Shown piece after piece: positions 19,889 through 28,255 of a stretch of 64,000 bases of DNA. Where the stretch lies: contig SBGP01000069.1 of assembly GCA_006226595.1 (NCBI GenBank), positions 1-64,000 on the forward strand, in the 5' to 3' direction. Both the position numbers and the translations under genes were made by a program. Numbering within the stretch: the stretch's first letter is position 1; every line of letters starts with the position of its first letter. The notes below the pieces were generated by a model. It searched no databases. It worked only from the letters and a program-made list of their open reading frames with translations, and was not told the origin of the DNA. This stretch comes from Deltaproteobacteria bacterium. Lineage in GTDB: Bacteria; Myxococcota_A; UBA796; GCA-2862545.

Positions 19889-21814
19889 TCACTCGTCCGC
19901 CAGGAACTCGTGCTCGTACTGCACCTGGATCTCGAACTGAGGCGGCTCGCCCTCGAGAAGCAGGTTCCGCGCGAGCAGGAAGCCGGCGTGGTGACCGGCG
20001 GTGTCGAGGCGGTTGGTCTGGCCCAGGTCACGGTGCGAGAGCACCACCTCGAACATGCCGTCCTCGTCGGCCTCGATCTCGGTGTGGTTGAGGCTGATGG
20101 TGTGCCGCGTGTAGTCGAGCGACTCCATCCACGCGTTGTACAGCACCAACGAGAAGTAGCGGCTGGTGGGCAGCTTCGCGCGCACCCGCATGCACTGGTC
20201 GCGCCCGAAGCGGTACCAGCACACCTGGTAGGTGTTGTCCGGGGTCGGGAACAGGGCCTCGCCGGGGATCTGGATGAACTGGTTCAGCGCCGCCTTGTTG
20301 GCCATCTGGTAGGCCATGAGCGTGCGCTCGAACACCGCCTTGAGCATGCGCTCGGAGAGGTAGATGCGCCGCGCCATCCAGCTCGCGTCGAGCGGCGTGG
20401 GCGCCGGAGGCTCGCCGAGGAGCTCGATCTCGACGGACAGCGGCTCCTCGGTGTCGCGGTTGGTGAAGTACTGGCGCACCATGACCGCGGTCTCGTCGCC
20501 GTCACCGACGAGGGTCGGGAAGCCCTCCTGCGCGGTGGTCGCGAGGCGGATCTCGAAGCTGCGGTCGGCGTTCAGCGGGATGTCCTGGTCCACGAAGCGG
20601 TTGCCGATCCGACCGCCCTTTCCGTAGTACAGGATGCCCGCGTAGTTCGTGCCCTCGGGGATGCGGCCGCGAAGCGCGTACACGCGCCCGTCGTCGAGGC
20701 GGATCGGCGCGCGCAGGTAGTCGGTGTCCGGGTTGTCCGCGAACATCTTGCGATGCGGCCCCTCGGCGTGGCGGAACTCCGGGTTGTCGACGGTGCTGTG
20801 CTCGACGAAGGTGTCCACACTCTCGGCAAGCATGCGAAGCAGGAAGCGCCGTCCCTCGACCGCGTCGAGGTCCATGGGCAGGTCGATGTCCTTCTCGAGC
20901 TTCTTCGCGTAGTCGAACAGCGACTGCATCGCGTCCGAGAGACGGGCGATCGGCGGCAGGTCGAGGGCATCGAGGTCGTAGCCGAGCTCGGTCGCCAGGG
21001 CCTTGGTCTCGGCGGAGACCGAGCGCGGGTCGAAGCTGCGCAGCCACTTGGTTGCCAGCGACGGGTCGATCTTCTTGCGGCCCGCCATGTTCGGGTCGCC
21101 GATGGCCCGGGCCCCCTTGGGGCCGGAGATCATGCGCTTGTCGTCGCCGTAGGGGTCGGCCATCGCCGGCGCGTACTCGAGCCCGAGGGTGTCGCAGATC
21201 CGCCGGAGGCTGGCCTCGCGGGTCTCGGGCGAGTTCACCAGGTCCTCGTAGGTGACGCGGCACCAGCGGTCCTCGGGCAGCGTGGCCAGGAACTGCTTGC
21301 AGTTCTCGTTGCTGCTGCGCCACACGCCCTCGGCGCCACCCTCGAAATCACCGAGCATCACCTCGGCCATCGGCATGTTCTGCCAGCTCTTGATCACCGA
21401 GCCGGGGTGGCGGACGATCCACACGAAGCGGGCCTCGGGGTACCACTCGAGCAGCTTGGGAAGGCGCTCGGGCATCATCGCCAGGTGCGGGCACTTGTCG
21501 ATGATGAACTTGTCGCCGACGAGCTCCTGCAGGTGGTCGTAGACCTCGGGCACCGTCTTGTCCGCGAGCCGGGCCACGTGCTCCTTGGCCTCGTCCACGG
21601 TGCTGCCGGTGAGCTCGAGCACCGCACGCCGCAGGCCGCCCTTCTCCCAGAAGCGCGCTTCCATGTGCTTGGTGCGCTCGGCCATGGTGTCGTACGGGGC
21701 GAGCACCATCTCGGGAGGCGAGAACAGCTGGGGGTGGCCGGCGAGCATCACGCGCAGCAGCGTCGTGCCGCTGCGACCGGAGCCAATCACGAAGTGGACG
21801 GGGCGTCGGGACAT
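19889..21814 (-). CDS. Sulfotransferase with C-terminal DUF1214-like domain
   Basis: This 641-residue protein has an N-terminal PAPS-dependent sulfotransferase domain: the 5'-phosphosulfate loop GSGRSGTT is at 11-18 and the 3'-phosphate motif RFVWIVRHPGSVIKSW at about 129-144. The domain runs to about 330. The last 240 residues, with NTYQVCWYRFGRDQCMRV, RYFSLVLYNAW, RHTISLNHTEIE and FEVVLSHRDLG, look like the beta-rich DUF1214 fold found in DUF1254/DUF1214 proteins. I recall no common fusion of these two. GGAGGT is 5 bases before the ATG. It lies between two kinase genes on the same strand, with gaps of 23 and 64 bases. The acceptor of the sulfate is unknown. Confidence 0.82.
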   Translation of the reverse strand: MSRRPVHFVIGSGRSGTTLLRVMLAGHPQLFSPPEMVLAPYDTMAERTKHMEARFWEKGGLRRAVLELTGSTVDEAKEHVARLADKTVPEVYDHLQELVGDKFIIDKCPHLAMMPERLPKLLEWYPEARFVWIVRHPGSVIKSWQNMPMAEVMLGDFEGGAEGVWRSSNENCKQFLATLPEDRWCRVTYEDLVNSPETREASLRRICDTLGLEYAPAMADPYGDDKRMISGPKGARAIGDPNMAGRKKIDPSLATKWLRSFDPRSVSAETKALATELGYDLDALDLPPIARLSDAMQSLFDYAKKLEKDIDLPMDLDAVEGRRFLLRMLAESVDTFVEHSTVDNPEFRHAEGPHRKMFADNPDTDYLRAPIRLDDGRVYALRGRIPEGTNYAGILYYGKGGRIGNRFVDQDIPLNADRSFEIRLATTAQEGFPTLVGDGDETAVMVRQYFTNRDTEEPLSVEIELLGEPPAPTPLDASWMARRIYLSERMLKAVFERTLMAYQMANKAALNQFIQIPGEALFPTPDNTYQVCWYRFGRDQCMRVRAKLPTSRYFSLVLYNAWMESLDYTRHTISLNHTEIEADEDGMFEVVLSHRDLGQTNRLDTAGHHAGFLLARNLLLEGEPPQFEIQVQYEHEFLADE

Positions 21815-21837
21815 CAGGACCTCCGAAGGTCGCCAGC

Positions 21838-24800
21838 CTACCCGCTGCGGTCCCGCGACGCCGTGAGCATGTCGTGGACTCGCTGCACCTCCTCGCGAGC
21901 CCCAATGTGTCGTGCCGGAAGATCCGCCTCGGCCCGCGCCAACAAAGCTTGTGCGCGTGCGCGATGACCGCGTTCGAGCCACATGCCGGCCCCCATCGCG
22001 AGGACCTCGACCCAGGTCGCGGGATCGCCCACGGAGCGAGCGAGGTCGATCGCCCGGGTCGACAGCGCGGGCGCCTCGTCCGCGAGCGGCTCGAGCCGCG
22101 CCACCCACGCGAGCCAGTAGCTCTCGAAGCGCGGGTTGTCGGCGCCATGCGCGAGGCTCGCCGCCTCTCGAAGGGCGGCCACGGCCGCCTCGTGGTCGCC
22201 GAGCTTCTCGTGGAGGATGCCGAGGTTGCCGAGCGCGATGCCCTGGTAGCGGCGATAGCCCAGCTGGGTCTGCACCTCGAGCGCCTTCTGCATGCGCGGG
22301 AGCGCCTCTTCGTAGCGCCCCTCCATCGCGTACACGAGGCCCAGCGAGCCCACGGCGTGCGCATGGGAGCGCCAGCGTCGCAGTCGCTGGTGGATGTCGA
22401 TCGCCGCCTCGAAGTACGCGCGTGCGAGGTCGAAGGCGCCCGACTCGAGCGCGAGGTTCCCGAGGTTGCCGAGCACGCCGCCCTCGGTGGCGAGGTCGCC
22501 GGCGCTGCGGGTGAGGACCAGCGCGCGCTCGTAGGCTGCACGGGCCTCGTCCGGCCGCCCGGCCTGGCCGAGCGCCACAGCGAGGTCGGCATGACTCACA
22601 CCTTCCCATCGCCGCTCGCCCGCCAACCGCTGGAGGCGCACGGCCTCCCGGAAGCAGGCTTCAGCCTCGGCGATGCGCCCGCCCTCGAGCAGACAGGTGC
22701 CGCGCTGGGCCTGAATCATGCCCTCGAGGTGCCCATCGCCGGCCTCGCGCGCGCAGCGAAGGCCGGGGTCCAGCGCCGCGAGCGAACCGGCGAGGTCCGC
22801 GTTGCGGTTGCAGGCCAGTCCGAGCACCAGGAGGGCCATGGCCCGGGACGACAGCGAGAGGTCGGCCATCTCGCTCACCCGCTGGGCGAAGTTCACCATG
22901 CGCGCGTGGGCGGCCTGGTTCTCGAGCACGGTCAGGGCGGCGCGGAGACAACGGAGCGCCGTCTCGCCCTGTCCGGCGGCGATCGAGCGCTCCAGCGCGG
23001 CGATCATGTTGTCCGCGGAGCGAAGCAGGTCCGTGCGGTCCTCGGCCGCGTTCATCTCGAGCGCACGCAGGCGCTCCACCGGCCAGCGCTCCGCGTAGAA
23101 CCGCGCATGGCGCCACTCGGCGGCGCGGACCACGTCGTCTCCGCGCTCCGCGAGGCGGGCGGCCGCGAAGTCCCGCACACTGACGAGCAGCCGAAAGCGG
23201 CCATAGTCGGCGACATGGAGCATGGAGCGATCGACGAGAGCCTCGATGGTCGCGAGCACGTCGTCCGCGGAGAGGTCGAGCACGGCCTCGGCGGCGGACA
23301 GCGCGAACGGGCCGGCGAACACGGACAGCTCGGCCAACGCGCGACGGTGCGCCTCGGAGAGCAGCTCCCAGCTCCACGTCAGCGCCGCATTCAGCGTCGC
23401 GTGCCGGTCCTCGCCCGCGGCGCGAAGCACGCCCTTGCCCAGTCGCTCGAGCACGTCCTCGACCGAGAGCACGCCGAGGCGTCCCGCGGCGAGCTCCAAC
23501 GCCAGCGGAAGGCCATCGAGCTTGACCGCAAGCTCTTCGAGGGCCGGGGATGGCGTGAGCTCTACGCCGCGAAGCCGAGCGCGGGCCACGAGCAGCGCCA
23601 CCGCCGCATCGGGGGACAACGGCGCCAGATCGTGGATGCGCTCGTTCGGATGGTCGACCTTCTGGCGGGAGGTCGCGAGCAAGCGCGCCTCGGGCGCAGC
23701 CTCGAGCAGCGGAGCGAGCATGCCGCCCACTCCCGGGATCTGCTCGACGTTGTCGAGCACCACCACGAGCTCTCCCCGCGCGGCCAGCGCCGCACCGAGC
23801 TGCTCGGCGACGTGGCGATCGGCCAGGGGCACGTCCAGCGCACGCCCGAGTGCACCGGCGAGGCCGTCCTCGTCGCGCACCTGGGTCAGGTCGAGGAACA
23901 GTCCGTCGGCTCCGCGGCTCTCGGCCCAGCGGCGGGCCAACCGTGCGGAGAGCCGGGTCTTGCCCACGCCAGCGGGACCGCGGAGGGTGATCAGCCCGCC
24001 CTCGTCGAGCCAGGCGAGAAGCTGGTCCTCGATCTCGCCCCGGCCGATGAAGTCGTCGGGCTCGCCGGGAATCGCCGCACTCCAGGCCGGCAGCTCGCGT
24101 CGCACGCCGAGGTGCTCGACCAGCGAGGCGCCGTCGACCTCGAGCGCGGCGAGGGCGCGCGCCATGTCCTGCATGTCGAGGAATCGCTCGGCCGGTTCGT
24201 TCGCGAGCGCCCGGGTGAGGATGGGCCGCAGCCACGCGGGACCGATTCCGGCGTCGAGCACGTACTCCTGCGTGTCGTCGGGGTCCCCGAAGCTCGTGTC
24301 CAACCAGGTCGAGGCCGATGCCTGTCCTCGCGCACCCGTCGCGAGGTGGAGAAGCGTCGCTCCCAGTGCGTACACGTCCGCGCGTGGGTCGACGGCCCCC
24401 CCGCGGGCCTGCTCTGGTGGCATGTACCCCGGGGTGCCGCGAACCCGGCCGTCCCCGTCGAAACCGCTGGCCCGGGCGATGCCGAGGTCCGCGACCTTCA
24501 CCGCCCCCGCTTCGGTGTACAGCAGGTTGTCCGGCTTGAGGTCGAGGTGCACGAGCCCCAGCGCCTCGTGGGCGTAGTGCAGCGCCTCGCACACCTGCAG
24601 ACCGACGTCGACCACGGCCCGAGGCGGCAGCGGAACCCGCGTGAGGATCGACCCGGCGCAGCGCTCCATCGCACAGAACCACTGCCCATCGACCTCGCCG
24701 ACCTCGTACACGTCGACGAGGTGCGCATGGCGCAGCAGTCCGCCGAGGCGGGCCTCGCGGCGCAGCACCGCGCCATCGCCGGCGAGCACTTTCACGGCCA

Positions 24801-24906
24801 CCGGCCGCTCCACGCCACCCGGACCCGCGAGCGTGGCGTCGTACACGCGGCCCGCCCCCCCTTCTCCGAGGAGGCGATGCAAGCGGTACCGGCCGAGCGC
24901 TCTCAC
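21838..24906 (-). CDS. Ser/Thr kinase - NB-ARC-like ATPase - TPR signalling protein (non-RD kinase)
   Basis: This 1022-residue protein has a kinase at about 5-255 (GEGGAGRV, K39), then an AfsR/NB-ARC-like ATPase with Walker A GPAGVGKTR at 310-318, VVVLDNVEQ at 381-389, and LLATSR, and finally a long TPR region with repeats such as GNLGNLALESGAFDLARAYF and GNLGILHEKLGDHEAAV. The kinase is unusual: the catalytic loop reads HLDLKPDN (120-127) with Leu in place of Arg, and the metal loop is DLG (140-142) rather than DFG. The catalytic Asp and Lys are kept, so it could be active without activation-loop control. The start is GTG; no strong ribosome site is visible. It is divergent from the terpene operon, 79 bases away. 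Confidence 0.88.
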   Translation of the reverse strand: MRALGRYRLHRLLGEGGAGRVYDATLAGPGGVERPVAVKVLAGDGAVLRREARLGGLLRHAHLVDVYEVGEVDGQWFCAMERCAGSILTRVPLPPRAVVDVGLQVCEALHYAHEALGLVHLDLKPDNLLYTEAGAVKVADLGIARASGFDGDGRVRGTPGYMPPEQARGGAVDPRADVYALGATLLHLATGARGQASASTWLDTSFGDPDDTQEYVLDAGIGPAWLRPILTRALANEPAERFLDMQDMARALAALEVDGASLVEHLGVRRELPAWSAAIPGEPDDFIGRGEIEDQLLAWLDEGGLITLRGPAGVGKTRLSARLARRWAESRGADGLFLDLTQVRDEDGLAGALGRALDVPLADRHVAEQLGAALAARGELVVVLDNVEQIPGVGGMLAPLLEAAPEARLLATSRQKVDHPNERIHDLAPLSPDAAVALLVARARLRGVELTPSPALEELAVKLDGLPLALELAAGRLGVLSVEDVLERLGKGVLRAAGEDRHATLNAALTWSWELLSEAHRRALAELSVFAGPFALSAAEAVLDLSADDVLATIEALVDRSMLHVADYGRFRLLVSVRDFAAARLAERGDDVVRAAEWRHARFYAERWPVERLRALEMNAAEDRTDLLRSADNMIAALERSIAAGQGETALRCLRAALTVLENQAAHARMVNFAQRVSEMADLSLSSRAMALLVLGLACNRNADLAGSLAALDPGLRCAREAGDGHLEGMIQAQRGTCLLEGGRIAEAEACFREAVRLQRLAGERRWEGVSHADLAVALGQAGRPDEARAAYERALVLTRSAGDLATEGGVLGNLGNLALESGAFDLARAYFEAAIDIHQRLRRWRSHAHAVGSLGLVYAMEGRYEEALPRMQKALEVQTQLGYRRYQGIALGNLGILHEKLGDHEAAVAALREAASLAHGADNPRFESYWLAWVARLEPLADEAPALSTRAIDLARSVGDPATWVEVLAMGAGMWLERGHRARAQALLARAEADLPARHIGAREEVQRVHDMLTASRDRSG

Positions 24907-24985
24907 GGACGAAGCCTACCCTGTTGCAGCGTGTAGTCGGCACCCGGCGGCCATCGGGACAGGTTTCCTCCACCCGGAGGTGCCG
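24907..24985. promoter_or_regulatory. Divergent intergenic region between kinase gene and terpene operon
   Basis: These 79 bases separate the GTG start of the minus-strand kinase gene from the ATG of the prenyl synthase gene, so promoters for both must lie here or inside the genes. I see a clear ribosome site for the prenyl synthase (CGGAGGTG, about 24975-24982) but no convincing -35/-10 pair. Confidence 0.4.
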
Positions 24986-26017
24986 ATGGCTGCTGTCCAA
25001 TCTCTGTTCGACGCCCGCATGAGCGGCATGCCGAGGCGACGACTCGGACTCGCCGAGGCCAAGGAGCGCTGGGGCAGCCTGATCGAGCATCGCCTGCGCC
25101 ACGCCGCACAGACCGACGGCTTCCTCGGCGGGATGCTCGACTACCAGCTCGGCACCGGGGGAAAGCGCCTACGCGCGCTGCTCCCCTCGCTCGTCGCCCA
25201 CAACCTCGGCGGGGATGGGCACGCCGCCCTCGACCTCGGCGTCGGCCTCGAGCTCCTCCACAACGCCTCGCTCGTGCACGACGACTGCCAGGACGGCGAC
25301 CTGCAGCGGCGCGGCGTCCCCACACTGCACGCACGGTGGGGCACCGCCCAGGCCATCAACGCCGGAGATGCCCTGATCTTCCGGGCCTTCGCGGCGCTCG
25401 CCGCCACACCGGTCGCCGACCGCGTGCTTCCCCGCGTGTCCGAGGCCATGGTTCGCCTCACCCAGGGCCAGTGCAGCGATCTGCGCCTCCAGGAGACCCA
25501 CCGCGTGCACCGCGCCCAGCCCCTGGCCACCTACCTGGCGATGGCCGAGGCGAAGACCGCGGCCCTGTTCGCGCTCGCACTCGAGCTCGGCGCCATCGCC
25601 GCCGGCGCCCCGAGCAAGGTGGTGGCCGACGCCGGGGACTACGGTCGCGAGCTGGGCCTGTGCTTTCAGGTCCGGGACGACCTCCTCGACGTCGTCGGCG
25701 GCAAGGGGCGCCTGGTCGGCGGGGATGTGGTCGCCGGCAAGCTCACCTTCCTCGTCGCCTGGAGCTACGAGCACGCCCCCGCCGCCGAAGTGCAGCGGCT
25801 GCGCACCCTGCTCGCGACGCCGGCCGACGAGACGTGCGAAGCGATGGTCGCCGAGGCCATCGACCTGCTGCACGCGGTCGGCGCCGTGGAAGCCGCCGTG
25901 GCCTGGCTCTCCGCCAGCCAGGCGCGCATTGCCTCCCATCCGATGCGCGATCTCGTGCCCGGCCTCGCTGAAGCCTTCGCCGCCGCTGTTCCCACTGCCA
26001 TCGGAGCTCCCGCATGA
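24986..26017 (+). CDS. Polyprenyl diphosphate synthase, likely GGPP synthase
   Basis: This 343-residue enzyme of the trans-isoprenyl diphosphate synthase family condenses isopentenyl diphosphate units. The first aspartate-rich motif is DDCQD at 99-103, and the second is DDLLD at 231-235 in FQVRDDLLDVVGG. GGKRLR lies at 58-63. The two residues before the first motif are not both bulky aromatics (SLVHDD), which fits a product of C20 or longer. It is the first gene of an operon whose next gene, a class II diterpene cyclase, overlaps it by four bases and would use geranylgeranyl diphosphate. GGAGGTG precedes the ATG by 4 bases and decides this start over earlier in-frame ones. Confidence 0.9.
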   Translation: MAAVQSLFDARMSGMPRRRLGLAEAKERWGSLIEHRLRHAAQTDGFLGGMLDYQLGTGGKRLRALLPSLVAHNLGGDGHAALDLGVGLELLHNASLVHDDCQDGDLQRRGVPTLHARWGTAQAINAGDALIFRAFAALAATPVADRVLPRVSEAMVRLTQGQCSDLRLQETHRVHRAQPLATYLAMAEAKTAALFALALELGAIAAGAPSKVVADAGDYGRELGLCFQVRDDLLDVVGGKGRLVGGDVVAGKLTFLVAWSYEHAPAAEVQRLRTLLATPADETCEAMVAEAIDLLHAVGAVEAAVAWLSASQARIASHPMRDLVPGLAEAFAAAVPTAIGAPA

Positions 26018-27513
26018 GCCGCGACATGATCGATCTGTTCCAGAGCCTCTTCGACGAGCGACGCGACGCGCGCGGTGCGGGGGCGGTGAGCCCCGCGGCC
26101 TACGACACGGCGTGGGTGGCGATGGTGCCCGACCCCACGGATCCGACGCAGCCGGCGTTCCCGCGCGCCCTGCCCGCACTGCTTGCCATGCAGGAGCCGA
26201 ACGGTGCCTTCGCCGCGCAGTTCCCGTACAACCTCGTGCCGAGCCTCGCCGCGGCCCTGTGCCTCGCACGCATCCCCTGGGGTGGCGAGGAGGCCGAGAA
26301 CGCGCGGCATCGCGTGGTCGGCTGGCTGCGCGAGGCGCTGCCCCGCTGGGACGTGGCACGCTTCGAGGCCATCGCGTTCGAGCTCGTGGTGCCGCACCTG
26401 CTCCGAGAGCTCGATGCGGAGGGCATTCACCTCGCGTTTCCCGCGCGGGAGCGACTGCTCGCACTGTCGGAGGCCAAGCTCGCCCTGCTCGACCCGGAGA
26501 GCCTGTACCGGCGGCCCTCCCCCCTCGTGTACTCGCTCGAGGCCTTCGAGGGACGCCTGGACTACACGCGCTGCGGCGGTCTGAAGCGGCATGGCGGCTA
26601 TGGCGCCTCGCCGGCGGCCACGGCAGCGGCACTGATGCACGGCCACTGGGACCCGGACGCGGTCGCCTGGCTCTCCCGCGTGGAACGCGGCGGTGCGCTG
26701 CCCGTGGTGTGGCCCATCGATCACTTCGAGATGTCCTGGGCGACCTGTGACTTCCTGCGCGGCAACCCCGGTCGACGCCGCACCCTGCCGCGGTCCGTGG
26801 TCACCGAGCTCACGCAGGCCCTGTCGCAGGCGTGCACGCCCGAGGGCGTTGCGACGAGCGCCGGCGCGACGTGGCCCTGCAATGCCGACGACACCGGTGC
26901 GAACCTGGCGGCGCAGCTGTACCTCGGGCTGTCCCCCGACGTCGACGTGCTCTTCCGCTGGTTCCGCGGCACGCACTTCACGACCATGGAGGGGGAGCGC
27001 AACCCGTCGCTCTCCACCAACGCGCACGTGCTCGAGGCCCTCGCCATCGCCGACCCGACGCCGCGGCGCCAGGACGCGGGCGAAGCCGCCGCGCGCTTCC
27101 TGCTCGACAGCCAGGCGGCCGACGGCAGCTTCACCGACAAGTGGCACGCGAGCCCGTTCTACGCCACGGCCTGCGCCGTGCACGCGCTTCGGGCCTGGGG
27201 CGGCGCGCACGTCCAGCCCGCCCTGGCCCGCGCCCGTCGCTGGGTCCTCTCCCAGTTCCGCGACGAAGGCGGCTGGGGGCGCTTCGCCGCGACCTCCGAG
27301 GAGACCGCCTACGCCGTGGCCGTGCTCGGGACCGACCGCACCGAGCCGAGGACCGCCCAGTGCCTGTTCGCCGCCCGCGAGCTGCTCGAGGGCCCGGTCA
27401 TCCGCGCCGACCTGTGGGTCAGCAAGCAGCTGTACACCCCCGAGCGCGTGGTCGAGGCGACCGTCCTCTCCGCCCGCCAGGACCTGGCCGAGCTTCGCCA
27501 TGTCGCAGCCTGA
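26014..27513 (+). CDS. Class II diterpene cyclase (copalyl-diphosphate-synthase-like)
   Basis: This 499-residue protein matches bacterial class II diterpene cyclases in length and motifs. PAAYDTAWVAM (27-37) is their N-terminal mark. The catalytic region reads PCNADDTGAN, with N290-A291-D292-D293 in place of the usual DxDD; the middle Asp, which is the general acid that protonates the substrate, is kept as D292. QW-like repeats such as SQAADGSFTDKW and FRDEGGWGRF follow. It should cyclise geranylgeranyl diphosphate to a bicyclic diphosphate. No DDxxD of a class I synthase is present, so a partner is needed to remove the diphosphate. It overlaps both neighbouring genes. Confidence 0.87.
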   Translation: MSRDMIDLFQSLFDERRDARGAGAVSPAAYDTAWVAMVPDPTDPTQPAFPRALPALLAMQEPNGAFAAQFPYNLVPSLAAALCLARIPWGGEEAENARHRVVGWLREALPRWDVARFEAIAFELVVPHLLRELDAEGIHLAFPARERLLALSEAKLALLDPESLYRRPSPLVYSLEAFEGRLDYTRCGGLKRHGGYGASPAATAAALMHGHWDPDAVAWLSRVERGGALPVVWPIDHFEMSWATCDFLRGNPGRRRTLPRSVVTELTQALSQACTPEGVATSAGATWPCNADDTGANLAAQLYLGLSPDVDVLFRWFRGTHFTTMEGERNPSLSTNAHVLEALAIADPTPRRQDAGEAAARFLLDSQAADGSFTDKWHASPFYATACAVHALRAWGGAHVQPALARARRWVLSQFRDEGGWGRFAATSEETAYAVAVLGTDRTEPRTAQCLFAARELLEGPVIRADLWVSKQLYTPERVVEATVLSARQDLAELRHVAA

Positions 27514-28252
27514 TCCCGCTCACCACGCGAAGTGGCGGAGCCGAGGCCGATGGATGGCCGGCGGGCTCGTGGTCTGCCTGCTCGCCATCGACGTGGCGCG
27601 ACGCGCGGGTGGTGTCGCGGCCTCCCCGCCACTCGATCTCGCACCCGGCGCGGAGCTCGCGGTGCTCGCCCTGCTCGCGGCGCTGTACGCCGTCGGGCAG
27701 AAGGTCGCCGACCTCACGCAGGAGCACGGCCTGGCACCGCGCCCGTGGCTGCACCTGGGGTACGGCCTCACCGCCGTGTGCTTCGCCCTGCTCATCCCGT
27801 TCACCGCCGGCGCGACCATGCTCGTCGTGCAGTCCGCGTTTCACGGCGTGATCAAGGGCAAGGTGGATGCGCCGGCCCACTTCGTCGCCGGACTCGTGAT
27901 CTGTCCGCTCGCCATCGCCGTGTTCGCCGCGTTCCCTGGGGCGCGCGTGGACTGGCTCGCCGCGGGGCTGCTGCTCGCGGGCTCGGTGGCGTGGATGTGG
28001 GCCAACAACGCCCGGCTGGGACTGGGTGACCACCTGTTCCACCAGGTACGGGGGGACTCGATCCTTCTCCTCGCCGTGTGCACCGCCATCGACGCACCCC
28101 GCTTCGCGCCGATCCTGGTCGTCGTCGCGGTCGAGCACCTCGCCTACGCCGCGACGAAGAACCTGGCGATGCGCTTTGCGTGGTACACCGACGGAGCCGA
28201 GCTCGTGCCCGAAGACGGCGACCGCCTGGGTCTCGCCTTCCACCGCCACTGA
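27500..28252 (+). CDS. Seven-helix membrane protein in the terpene operon
   Basis: This 250-residue protein has about seven hydrophobic helices, for example GGLVVCLLAID, ELAVLALLAALYAVG, TAVCFALLIPFTAGATMLVV, HFVAGLVICPLAIAVFAAF and WLAAGLLLAGSVAWMW. I do not recognise its family. It starts 14 bases inside the cyclase gene, so it is co-expressed with it. Polar residues between helices include NNARLGLGDHLFHQ, DAPRFAP and VEHLAYAATKN. The size and topology recall membrane terpene cyclases of the Pyr4 type, and UbiA-type cyclases are another possibility, but no diagnostic motif proves either. It could equally be a transporter or an accessory protein. Confidence 0.7.
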   Translation: MSQPDPAHHAKWRSRGRWMAGGLVVCLLAIDVARRAGGVAASPPLDLAPGAELAVLALLAALYAVGQKVADLTQEHGLAPRPWLHLGYGLTAVCFALLIPFTAGATMLVVQSAFHGVIKGKVDAPAHFVAGLVICPLAIAVFAAFPGARVDWLAAGLLLAGSVAWMWANNARLGLGDHLFHQVRGDSILLLAVCTAIDAPRFAPILVVVAVEHLAYAATKNLAMRFAWYTDGAELVPEDGDRLGLAFHRH

Positions 28253-28255
28253 CGA

